From: CAVZZV01 sp963779845
GTDB taxonomy: Bacteria > Bacteroidota > Bacteroidia > Bacteroidales > GCA-2748055
Length of the DNA: 64,000 nucleotides
Direction: 5' to 3'
NCBI GenBank assembly: GCA_963779845.1
Contig: CAVZZV010000001.1
Span: forward strand, 930,001-994,000
Part shown: positions 1 to 8,107 of the stretch, in pieces
How the letters are laid out: the number at the start of each line of letters is the position of its first letter
Position numbering within the stretch: the first letter of the stretch is position 1
The notes under the pieces: model-generated
The model's database searches: none
Told to the model about the DNA's origin: nothing
Seen by the model: the letters and a program-made list of their open reading frames with translations, nothing else
Program-made: the position numbers and the translations under genes

Positions 1-748
1 TTCTATTGACCACCAGATCTCCAAGAACATCCTTAAGGAGATTGTTATGCGGGTATCCATGGCCTAGGTGCTGTCTGAACCCTTCTGCATAAGCTCTTTG
101 AATCTGTTTTCCCCTGAGTTCAGAAAAACTTTTCATTGCCAGAATATATTCACTCTCTTGGTGAGACAAGAGCCAGCTTTGCTGACTTTTATGACATGAG
201 AGCATTTTTTCCTTAATTTCAATTTCGGAAGTTATATCCACCAGAAAGTCAGGCTCTATAGTTTTTCCCATTTTATCTTTACCTTCAATGGGATCACAGT
301 AGTAGAGATATGGGATGGGTTCAAATACCTCTTCGGGGACATCCATATTTTTAATCCCTGCAGAAAAACATGCTGTCTGCACTATAAGGCTTGTCATTTC
401 ATGATCAAGCATATAATCGGAAGGACTTGCCGTAATGACAATATCAGGTTTTATCTTACGAATCAAAGCCGTAGTTCTATTTATAGTATCCCTTTCATAA
501 AAAATATAAACATCCTCAAATTCAAGGCAATGATAACTTGCACCTATAATTTTCGCGGCATCAATTGCTTCTCCGTTACGGATTTTAATTATTTCTTCCC
601 TGGAATGCGAGGCTGTTCCCTTATCCCCCATAGCCATGGTAGCTATATGAATCTCCCAGCCAGCCTTGCTCAATAAAGAAAGGGTACCGGCACAGAGGAT
701 TTCTACATCATCGGGATGAGCTGCAATGGCTAACACAGTTCTATTCAT
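1..748 (-). CDS. PIG-L family deacetylase (cytoplasmic, 3' end beyond window)
   Basis: PIG-L/LmbE-family zinc-dependent de-N-acetylase, which removes acetyl groups from N-acetylglucosamine-type substrates. The ATG is at 748-746. The protein opens MNRTVLAIAAHPDDVE, with the family's AHPDD zinc motif at residues 10-14 and no signal peptide. A later DHEMTS segment supplies the second histidine motif. The reading frame stays open for 249 codons to the window edge, so the C terminus is missing here. It lies 49 bp downstream of the Gfo/Idh oxidoreductase gene on the same strand, probably in one operon with it and the EamA permease. The exact substrate cannot be told from sequence. A second, exported PIG-L protein is encoded at 10953-11843. 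Confidence 0.88.
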   Translation of the reverse strand, partial: MNRTVLAIAAHPDDVEILCAGTLSLLSKAGWEIHIATMAMGDKGTASHSREEIIKIRNGEAIDAAKIIGASYHCLEFEDVYIFYERDTINRTTALIRKIKPDIVITASPSDYMLDHEMTSLIVQTACFSAGIKNMDVPEEVFEPIPYLYYCDPIEGKDKMGKTIEPDFLVDITSEIEIKEKMLSCHKSQQSWLLSHQESEYILAMKSFSELRGKQIQRAYAEGFRQHLGHGYPHNNLLKDVLGDLVVNR

Positions 749-797
749 GTTTTTTACTATAAAGTTAACACGACGAATAAATCAGATTCTGGAGAAA

Positions 798-1841
798 TCA
801 ATCAATAGCTTCGACCTTACCTGTTTTGGCAGATTTATAGCAGGCATTAAGAACTCTTTGGTTTCTAAGTCCGATACTAAAATCGTTCTTTGGCTTTCTG
901 TTTTCAAGAATAGCATTACTGAACTCCTTAATCTCGGATAAATAAGTATTCACCGGCGGAGGGTTAATGTTCAATCCGGAAGCAGCTGATCTGATCTGCT
1001 GTGCGTTATATTCTTCATCCCCTCCTTCCAGGTAAGCGGTCATCTCCCCAGAATCTCCCTGACCAATCGTGCCTTTTGCCAGGATACTTCCTTTCGACCC
1101 ATAAAGTTCAAGAATATTTTTGCTACTGTTATCCGGAATACAAAAGAATGTATCGACCGTGGCCATTGCTCCGTTTTCAAAAAACATGGAAACTATCGCA
1201 CTATCCTCAGATTTATAGGAATGAACCGTATTATTTATGAAACAGCTAACGCTTTTGGCTTTTCCAAAAAACATTTCAAGGAGGTCGATACAATGACTTC
1301 CCATATCCATTAAGGAGCCTCCTCCGGCTTTTTCGGGATCCTGTCTCCAGGCACCAACCATAGGAGGATACCAACATGAAAGTTGGGCACGGCCATACAC
1401 AACTTTGCCTAATTTACCTTCCTCAATGAGTTTCAGAGCTTCCTGATGTTGTGAAAGAAATCTCATCATTAGGCCACTTCCCAAAAAAACCCCTTCCTCC
1501 TGGCATATCCTGATCATATTTTCATCTTCCTGGATATTCATTCCCAGTGGTTTTTCACAAAGCACATGCTTCTTAGCCTTCGCACAAGCAATAACATGAT
1601 CAGTATGAGCATTTGCCGGCGAAGCCACATAAACCGCATCAATATCGTTGTTCAGGAAATCTTCCAGGCTTGAAGATGGAATTGCATTAAATTCTTCAGC
1701 AACACTTTTGTTCGCTTTTTCATCAATATCGTATACTGCTATCAGGACAGCATTGTCTGAGGCGACGATTCCTTCAGGTATAGTCCGTCTTCTGGCAATC
1801 CCGCCGGAACCGATAACACCCCATTTAACTTGTTTCTTCAT
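798..1841 (-). CDS. Gfo/Idh/MocA family NAD(P)-dependent oxidoreductase
   Basis: A 347-residue sugar/inositol-type dehydrogenase. The N-terminal Rossmann fold starts with GVIGSGGIARR (dinucleotide binding, residues 8-18), and the CEKPLG segment carries the family's conserved EKP lysine. A C-terminal alpha/beta substrate domain follows, with GGGSLMDMGSHCIDLL. Length is normal and there is no signal peptide, so it acts in the cytoplasm. Start at ATG 1841. It sits 16 bp downstream of the EamA permease gene and 49 bp upstream of a PIG-L deacetylase gene, which suggests coupled uptake and oxidation/deacetylation of an amino-sugar or cyclitol. This role is inferred from context; the family oxidizes many polyols. 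Confidence 0.9.
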   Translation of the reverse strand: MKKQVKWGVIGSGGIARRRTIPEGIVASDNAVLIAVYDIDEKANKSVAEEFNAIPSSSLEDFLNNDIDAVYVASPANAHTDHVIACAKAKKHVLCEKPLGMNIQEDENMIRICQEEGVFLGSGLMMRFLSQHQEALKLIEEGKLGKVVYGRAQLSCWYPPMVGAWRQDPEKAGGGSLMDMGSHCIDLLEMFFGKAKSVSCFINNTVHSYKSEDSAIVSMFFENGAMATVDTFFCIPDNSSKNILELYGSKGSILAKGTIGQGDSGEMTAYLEGGDEEYNAQQIRSAASGLNINPPPVNTYLSEIKEFSNAILENRKPKNDFSIGLRNQRVLNACYKSAKTGKVEAID

Positions 1842-1857
1842 AGTTTTTGATTTTAAA

Positions 1858-2778
1858 TCAGTTTTGAACCGAGTTTTTATTTTTTAGTCTATAATCTACG
1901 ATGGTTATTATAAGGGTGGATGCAAGCACCAGTATTCCTCCTGCAATTGCGTTGACATTCAGCTTTTCTCCCAGCCATATAGCAGCAATCGGCAATCCAA
2001 AAAAGGCAATTAAATAATTTGATAGGGCAACCTGCATGGCATCCAAAATTTTTAAGGCCTTGAAGAACAAAACCATAGATAGGAAATTATGGAAGAAAGT
2101 TAGCAAAATCATTCCGGTCCAGGTCTGTCCGGTAAATAAAGGAATACGTGCAAATACATCTCCTTCATAAAATAAAACCAATGGGGTAAGTAAGATAACA
2201 ACTGCAATATATGTGTAGAAAATCATTTCAATCTCAGAATACCTTTCCGCAATTTTTTTTATACCAACATTGAAATAAGCGTTTGCTATAATAGCAATAA
2301 AAATCAAGGTATTCCCCAATGCATATTTTGAGCCGAAATTCAGCTGTTTAATATCCCCAATTGAGATCAGGATTACTCCTATAATAGCAATGATGAAACT
2401 TATCCATCTCACCCTGTTCATTTTCTCTTTTAATATTAAAAATGCGAAGAAAGCAGTAATGACGGGTAAGCATAAGGTTAATATGGCTGAATTACTTGCC
2501 AGAGAGTACTGGGTACCCATTGTAATGAGCACCTGAGCAGGGAAAACTCCCAATAAGGCGAGCTGGCCAAAGACAAGTATATCTTTGAATTTTCTTCCGT
2601 CCGATTTAAAATCCTTCAAGATAAAAGGCAATAAAAGTAAAATCGCAATAAGCATTGGCCCCCAAACTGTAAAATAGGGGCCAACCTGATCCTGAGTTAA
2701 TTTGATACAGGTGAACTGGAGCGCCCAGATAAGATTACATGTGAAAAGAAGTATCCAGGAAGTAATGGTAGTTCTCAA
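1858..2778 (-). CDS. EamA/DMT-family inner-membrane permease
   Basis: A 306-residue drug/metabolite transporter superfamily protein. It has about ten hydrophobic helices arranged as two EamA repeats (roughly residues 8-145 and 155-295), starting with an N-terminal helix at WILLFTCNLIWALQFTCIKL. Typical small residues and a GxxL pattern occur in the fourth helix of each half. It lies first in a three-gene run (permease, Gfo/Idh oxidoreductase, PIG-L deacetylase) with short gaps, so it may carry the substrate or product of those enzymes. The substrate is unknown. A 526-bp AT-rich gap lies upstream and probably contains the promoter. Confidence 0.88.
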   Translation of the reverse strand: MRTTITSWILLFTCNLIWALQFTCIKLTQDQVGPYFTVWGPMLIAILLLLPFILKDFKSDGRKFKDILVFGQLALLGVFPAQVLITMGTQYSLASNSAILTLCLPVITAFFAFLILKEKMNRVRWISFIIAIIGVILISIGDIKQLNFGSKYALGNTLIFIAIIANAYFNVGIKKIAERYSEIEMIFYTYIAVVILLTPLVLFYEGDVFARIPLFTGQTWTGMILLTFFHNFLSMVLFFKALKILDAMQVALSNYLIAFFGLPIAAIWLGEKLNVNAIAGGILVLASTLIITIVDYRLKNKNSVQN

Positions 2779-3304
2779 AATTTAAAAAATTATTTGCTTA
2801 TGGACATTGTATATTTCAAAATTAAGGCAAGTATGGTTCTTTAAACAATACTAATCAACACAATTATAGTACTAATTATTGAATGCAGAATTATTTTGAA
2901 CTATTATTTCTTCAATAATAATAAATTAGTACCATTTATATTTTTTCTAAAATCTTATATGAAAATGAGTAAAAGAAAAATAGCACTTTACATCCTTTTC
3001 CTTTTGTGAATATTAATCATTAAGGTTTCTAAATCCAACTCATAATTTTTCCCTGATTACTGATTCCAATAAAATGTTCTGGTCAGCTAAACCCATGTCC
3101 AAACCAGCCCACATTGAATTAACAGAAGACCCGGATTTTAGTGTGGATATTATCCGGATGACGGGAGATCCAGAAACTCAGATTCCCATGATCGGGAATA
3201 ACCGGAAGGAGGTTGCCAGAGATGATTTAATCTTGCAGGAAAAGTTTATAAGACAATAATTTCCATGATGGATGAATCTTTATTTATTCCGAACATGAAT
3301 TTTT
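2779..3304. other. Intergenic region with one small orphan frame
   Basis: A 526-bp gap upstream of the EamA permease gene. The first 300 bases (2779-3060) are very AT-rich and look non-coding. The plus strand holds an open frame (about 3050-3259; ATG at 3074) whose 61-residue product has ordinary amino-acid composition and ends with the segment ARDDLILQEKFIRQ. It has no Shine-Dalgarno-like sequence and no recognised domain. It may be the surviving end of a deleted gene, since other debris lies nearby at 4452-4778, or chance. Confidence 0.35.
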
Positions 3305-4420
3305 TTAAGTGAAAACAAAACCGTCAACTTCAATTTCGAAAAGCAAATTATCGCGGCAAATGTCTGCTTCCAGGATAATACAGGGAAATTCGTTAATGGA
3401 TTCTTCAGCGAGATAAGAATAGAAATATTTACAATCCCTTGCATGTTTGAAATATACAATCGATCTTATAACATCAGACCAATCCATCCCTCTGGAACTC
3501 AGTATTTCTTTTACAACCTCCATTGTTCTTGCAATTTGTGATTTTACGCTGTCTCGAAAAATTGTCAAACCCTTTTCATCAATACTAGCGGTGCCGGAAA
3601 TAATTAATTTACGATACACGGGAGTTGAAATTTCTACAGCACGGCTGAATGAACTTGAATAATCCAATGCCGCGCACTGCATTGGAGAGGGAACGCTCAG
3701 GATGTTTACTTCTGAAGATTTGGCTGAAATCGCGAAAATATTTGCATATAGTCCTGCTTTGGAATAATTCTTCGCCCCTATCCCTGTACTGGCAGGTACA
3801 AGCCCATCAAATATTTTATGTTTTATAAAAAAGTTTGTCCGAACTTCATTAAATGCAGGGTATGAGGGAATGATATTTTCGATATAAAACCAGGTGCGAA
3901 TAAGATGATTAAAACTCATATCTGCCGATTGAAGGGCTTCCTCTATTGACTGGAAAACCTGTTCTATCTGCTTCGTTAGCGGAGCATTAGACTCAACCGG
4001 AAGCAAATTGGTTATATTATATAATCTCAACCACCGGTCTTCGTAGATATATTGTGGTTTTTGGCCCCCCTTACTTACCGAGAATATTTCGGTTCCTGAA
4101 ATGGCATGCAGAAAAATAGTGGCAACAATACCCTGCTGACACGATTTTGCCAACAAAAGCGATGCGGGCAGGTCAGAAAATGTAAGCAGGAAATCATCCA
4201 TCCATTCCTCAGAGCTGCTGAATATATTCGCTGATATTACTTTTGCATTGCCATGAAGGGCTAAAAATGTTTGAAGTTGGTCTTTAATGGCTGAATTTTG
4301 GACATTTTCTGATACTTCCATAGTAACATGATACTCATGAAATTGATCATACCTGAACTCAACAACATGGAATCCGTTTTCAAGGTAAGATTTTTTATTT
4401 TTGATCGCCTTTTCCTTCAA
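3305..4420 (-). CDS. Chorismatase (FkbO/Hyg5)-like RidA-superfamily protein
   Basis: A 371-residue protein with a tandem YjgF/RidA-like architecture, as in the FkbO/Hyg5 chorismatase family. That family has a divergent N-terminal RidA-like half (here about residues 1-120) and a C-terminal RidA half (about 245-371). Two features point this way: the segment LIRTWFYIENI in mid-protein, and the C-terminal ADICRDNLLFEIE, with acidic residues E362/E364 where the family's catalytic glutamate sits. True chorismatases hydrolyse chorismate to dihydroxy- or hydroxybenzoates in the cytoplasm. Many bacterial relatives in catabolic clusters are uncharacterised, so chemistry is not assigned. No signal peptide. 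It directly follows a wrecked aldo/keto reductase gene (4452-4778). Confidence 0.65.
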   Translation of the reverse strand: MKEKAIKNKKSYLENGFHVVEFRYDQFHEYHVTMEVSENVQNSAIKDQLQTFLALHGNAKVISANIFSSSEEWMDDFLLTFSDLPASLLLAKSCQQGIVATIFLHAISGTEIFSVSKGGQKPQYIYEDRWLRLYNITNLLPVESNAPLTKQIEQVFQSIEEALQSADMSFNHLIRTWFYIENIIPSYPAFNEVRTNFFIKHKIFDGLVPASTGIGAKNYSKAGLYANIFAISAKSSEVNILSVPSPMQCAALDYSSSFSRAVEISTPVYRKLIISGTASIDEKGLTIFRDSVKSQIARTMEVVKEILSSRGMDWSDVIRSIVYFKHARDCKYFYSYLAEESINEFPCIILEADICRDNLLFEIEVDGFVFT

Positions 4421-4451
4421 TTTTTATACTTCTTTGTAATATTAGATTCCA

Positions 4452-4778
4452 TTAATTTCCGGTATAATACAGGGCTTCCTCAAGAGTTAGATAACTTGAA
4501 ATAACCGGATTCCCGGTTTTCCATTTAATCTTTCCACGTACATTTTTTTTACGGAAAAATCGTCCGTCAGCTATGGTTTTCATAGCAAGAATACCCAGCT
4601 CACTTTCAAGAGCTTTTGGAATAACAGTGATAATGAAACTATGTTCACCGGCAGAATCAACCAGATTAATGAGCATTTGAACGGTAGAAAAATGAGGAAA
4701 ATGAGGTAATCTTTCAATCATTCTTAAATAAGCAGCCGGATTTTGATGATCTGTAAATCTTTTTGTTCCTTTTGTTGC
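4452..4778 (-). pseudogene. Aldo/keto reductase remnant (truncated at both ends)
   Basis: The frame encodes an internal block typical of TAT-type aldo/keto reductases: RFTDHQNPAAYLRMIERLP, then FSTVQMLINLVDSA, then GILAMKTIADGRFF, then LTLEEALYYTG. Homology starts upstream of the first ATG (4721): codons back to about 4760 still read like the family's GFTGHQNPAAYLRM block, and a TAG stops the frame at 4779-4781. The N-terminal barrel with the catalytic Asp/Tyr/Lys/His is gone. So is the C terminus after EEAL, cut about 30 bp before the RidA-like gene. An 89-residue ORF from 4721 could still be translated but would not be an enzyme. Confidence 0.7.
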
Positions 4779-4809
4779 CTAAGGCAAGATGATTTTAATG
4801 TTTAAATGA

Positions 4810-6579
4810 TTACAGACTGTTTAATATTGATTGTGCTTTTTCAACCATCTCTTTCGCAGGGATGGTGTCAAGTCTTTCAATTTGTATAAAAGATAATGCT
4901 TTATCCAAGGCTTTCAGTCCTTCGGAATTCCCTTCCTCTTCAAATTGTTTCCTTAGAATACGGATTTTTTCAAAATCCTGTATGCCTTCAATTAGTTTCT
5001 CAAACCTGATAGAAGAACGTGGTCCGGGATAAAATTGAAAGAGAGTGCCCGAAGGATATCGGTGCCAGCGGGCATCCTGAAGCGGGTTGGCCACCCAGGT
5101 ATTAAAAGCCCAGAAAAGATATCCGGTATATCCCAGCGCGGCTGCATTCCAGCCAAGGAAAACATTTTCGGCAGGTGGAGAAAATGTATAGCCAGTGGGG
5201 TATTCCTCCACACATGCTGTATAAAAGGTAGTTGGTTTTCCCTGCTCTTTCCGATGTTTCAGAACTTCGTCGTCGAACCGAAGATAAGAAGCCAGACTAT
5301 AATCATAAATATTCTCCTCAATCTCAGGATGATAAGTATCCCCTGCCAATGCTATTTTCCAATGTGGATCTATACTATGAAGTAAGGCGATGATTGCCTG
5401 CATATCTTCAACCGGTCTTTCATCCACCGCTATAGCTGTTTTTTCAAACCACTCCTTATCTTTTAAGTGTCTTGTAAAACTCTGCAGCATCCCTCCCCAG
5501 AATTCTGTATATTCCATACTTCCGGGAGTGAGTTTTATCGACTTATTTTCACCCTTGGCCTCGTCGAAATAAATAAACGAAAGGTCCCAGGTGATCATAG
5601 TATAACAATTGATTCGGTCGGTAATTCCACAACTCATTACAAATGATACATACCTGTCGAAAATACTGAAATCGTAATGCCAACTTCCATCGGCTTTCTT
5701 TATCCATTTAATCAGTGTAGGATCATCAAAATGTACGTGTGTCAATCCCCAGGGTTGCTCAATAATATTGGCCGAAATAACTTTTTGACCAGAGCTTGCT
5801 AATTTAGTAAAATAGGGCCTCATAATTTCAAAATGCTTGTCACTCCATAATTCAACATTATGCATCCTTGCTATGGGCGCAGCATATTGCCAGATATCAA
5901 AATCATAAGTCCATTCAGATGGGGGCGGCAAAAGATGATTCAAAACATTGAGTTTTATTTTTAACCTGAATTTCTTTTTCGCATTGATAGTTATATTGCC
6001 AATATATGATCCTTCCAATACATCTGCCGGAATCTGGATAGTCAGCCATAAAGGACGGACCGTATTTGCTTCCATTGGGATTTGATCAATAATATCTATC
6101 GGATCGGCGACCAGAGAAGAATCATCAACTGCAAGATCCCGGTCAGAACATCCCTGACCAAAATTATCGGACATGGTATATCGGACGAAAGCAAGTTTAA
6201 TATTTTCGGATGGAATTTTTGTTCCCTTCTCCCCTACCAAATCTCCTGCTTCGAAACTAAGGGCTGAAATATCCTCCTTTGACCATACCAGTATTTGCGT
6301 ATGAACCATTTCGCCTTTCCATCCCTTTACTTCCCAGGAACTTTGGATCTCCTTAAGGGGAACTTTTTCCTTTGCATATTTAATATTATCACTGGCAAAA
6401 CTGACATTTACATTTTTACTTACCCCAGCCCAATCCTGTAAATTAGTTTTAGCCGGGTTAGGAAGTTCAGGGTAAAATTTATTTCCGGGTTGACTATAAC
6501 TTAAATCCTGCGAAAAAATCATATTTGAGGTAAAACAGACGAAGATCAAGCCTAAAAGTTGTAATGTTTTCATGGTCAA
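4810..6579 (-). CDS. GH123-like / DUF4091 glycoside hydrolase, secreted
   Basis: A 589-residue protein with an N-terminal signal peptide (hydrophobic residues 4-23, then SQD). A beta-sandwich N-terminal domain (about 45-215) precedes a TIM-barrel (about 220-540). The end of the barrel carries the DUF4091/GH123 signature: a WAFNTWVANPLQDARWHRYP block followed by YPGPRSSIRFEKLIEGIQDFEKIRIL. An adjacent Asp-Glu pair in the segment IAVDERPVEDM fits the catalytic pair used by GH123 N-acetyl-beta-galactosaminidases. Family members act on GalNAc-containing glycans, but many DUF4091 proteins have unknown specificity. Start could be either M1 or M3. It sits 15 bp downstream of the PhoX-like gene, probably cotranscribed. 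Confidence 0.82.
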   Translation of the reverse strand: MTMKTLQLLGLIFVCFTSNMIFSQDLSYSQPGNKFYPELPNPAKTNLQDWAGVSKNVNVSFASDNIKYAKEKVPLKEIQSSWEVKGWKGEMVHTQILVWSKEDISALSFEAGDLVGEKGTKIPSENIKLAFVRYTMSDNFGQGCSDRDLAVDDSSLVADPIDIIDQIPMEANTVRPLWLTIQIPADVLEGSYIGNITINAKKKFRLKIKLNVLNHLLPPPSEWTYDFDIWQYAAPIARMHNVELWSDKHFEIMRPYFTKLASSGQKVISANIIEQPWGLTHVHFDDPTLIKWIKKADGSWHYDFSIFDRYVSFVMSCGITDRINCYTMITWDLSFIYFDEAKGENKSIKLTPGSMEYTEFWGGMLQSFTRHLKDKEWFEKTAIAVDERPVEDMQAIIALLHSIDPHWKIALAGDTYHPEIEENIYDYSLASYLRFDDEVLKHRKEQGKPTTFYTACVEEYPTGYTFSPPAENVFLGWNAAALGYTGYLFWAFNTWVANPLQDARWHRYPSGTLFQFYPGPRSSIRFEKLIEGIQDFEKIRILRKQFEEEGNSEGLKALDKALSFIQIERLDTIPAKEMVEKAQSILNSL

Positions 6580-6594
6580 TATGTCTTTAGTATA

Positions 6595-7980
6595 TTATTT
6601 TTTCCAATTTCCGGTTATAGCTAAGGTAACTCCGGGAGATTGGACATTTATAAACAAGGTTTTTCCTGATGGTGAGAATACCGGACCGGCAAATTCAGAT
6701 TCCCGATATTTAACGTTTTGAGCTATCACATAGGTTTCTCCTCTTGGTGTAATCCCAACGATCCGTGCATCAGCCTTATCCTCACAAATGATTACATCTC
6801 CCCATGGTGCAATAGTGAGATTATCACACCATTGGAAGATATCTGTATTATTCGGTTCCAGAAAGAGTTCCAATTTACCGGGAGACTCATTTTCCCGATC
6901 TTCTCCTTCATATTTACTCGGGATATATTTAAATATCTGCCCTTTTTGAATTCTTCCTCCATTTGTACAGGCAAAAAACAATTCATCTTTCCCATACCAT
7001 ATACCTTCAGCTGAAGAAAAACGAGCGGCTCCCTTGTCAAATCCCCTGTACCTGAGATCTCCGTCCGGAGACTCCACATCTTCAAGATCAATCCAGTGTA
7101 CATTAAAACTTTTCTTTTCAGGAAATGGGTCGGATGTCAAATGCTTATAATTTCTGGTATCGGCCTTGTCCCAACCTGAAATTGCCAAACACTGCAACCT
7201 CCCACCTTGATGCAGATCACCGGGTTTATTTGGAATAAATCGGTAAAATATTCCTTCACCATCGTCTTCTGTCTGATACACAATTCCTTTGAGAGGATGG
7301 ACAGCAACCGCTTCCCGTACGAATCTGCCCATGGCTTTAATCGGAACAGGGTCAATAAGCCCAATATTATCGGTGGCAGGGATTTCAAAAGCATATCCAT
7401 GGTCTTTGTCTAGAAGACCTTCCTCATCACCTTTGGAAAGATCAGTTTCCTCACAAGTTATCCATGAATTCCATGGGGTGATCCCTCCGGCACAATTTCT
7501 AACTGTCCCGGTCAAACTCAAATAAGATTTCTCGACTTCCTGGCTTTTTTCATTATAGATGAGTGTTGTTGTTCCTCCCAGACAAATGGACTTACTACCG
7601 GAAGCGTAATCATAAACTTTTTTTATGTCCATCCTTGGTAAAAGATCATTATCTTTACCGTAGGGTCCAATACTAAAATGTCCCGGGGTAATTTCATGAT
7701 TACGGATCAATATGATCTTATTTCCTTGAAATTTAAAGGTTCCCATTCCATCAAATGCACCGGGGGTAAAAAAACCATCATCCATCAAATCCCCCTTCTG
7801 TGAAATAATCTTTGCAGTAAATCCTTCAGGAAGACGCAGTATATCCCCATCCTTATATTGCAATGGCCCGATACCCCTATCCTCATTTTGGCATGAACTT
7901 AGTACAAGTTGGTCCAAACCCACAAATCCAAGACTTATTATACTGGCATTCTTGAGAAAATTTCTTCTTGAAATATCCAT
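6595..7980 (-). CDS. PhoX-like (DUF839) TAT-exported phosphatase
   Basis: A 461-residue beta-propeller of the PhoX alkaline phosphatase superfamily. The N terminus has a twin-arginine signal (SRRNFLK at residues 4-10) and a following hydrophobic stretch ending in a Cys, so it may be a TAT lipoprotein. The CAGGITPWNSWITCEE block matches the conserved PhoX TPWGTxLTCEE metal-site region. Further blades read ACTNGGRIQKGQIF and CDNLTIAPWGDVIICED. PhoX enzymes use Ca/Fe to hydrolyse phosphomonoesters outside the cytoplasm. Together with two metallophosphoesterase genes in this cluster it suggests a phosphorylated substrate. The GH123-like gene follows 15 bp downstream. Confidence 0.82.
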   Translation of the reverse strand: MDISRRNFLKNASIISLGFVGLDQLVLSSCQNEDRGIGPLQYKDGDILRLPEGFTAKIISQKGDLMDDGFFTPGAFDGMGTFKFQGNKIILIRNHEITPGHFSIGPYGKDNDLLPRMDIKKVYDYASGSKSICLGGTTTLIYNEKSQEVEKSYLSLTGTVRNCAGGITPWNSWITCEETDLSKGDEEGLLDKDHGYAFEIPATDNIGLIDPVPIKAMGRFVREAVAVHPLKGIVYQTEDDGEGIFYRFIPNKPGDLHQGGRLQCLAISGWDKADTRNYKHLTSDPFPEKKSFNVHWIDLEDVESPDGDLRYRGFDKGAARFSSAEGIWYGKDELFFACTNGGRIQKGQIFKYIPSKYEGEDRENESPGKLELFLEPNNTDIFQWCDNLTIAPWGDVIICEDKADARIVGITPRGETYVIAQNVKYRESEFAGPVFSPSGKTLFINVQSPGVTLAITGNWKK

Positions 7981-8107
7981 TTTATTGACTTTTAGGTTTT
8001 ACATTATGAATAGGAATTCGTTAATACATTGGTTCCTCTCCTGTAGGAGGACCGAAAATTTCTTTTAATTTTTAGAATGAAATATTTGCTTTCATATTGG
8101 TATTTCC

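Noticed and set aside
726..2000. Plus-strand frames opposite the 1-2.8 kb genes
   Set aside because: They lie antisense to well-supported genes and show no family resemblance.
8031..8053. GGTTCCTC / GAGGACC pair as a terminator
   Set aside because: The pairing is imperfect, and no T-run follows on the minus strand.
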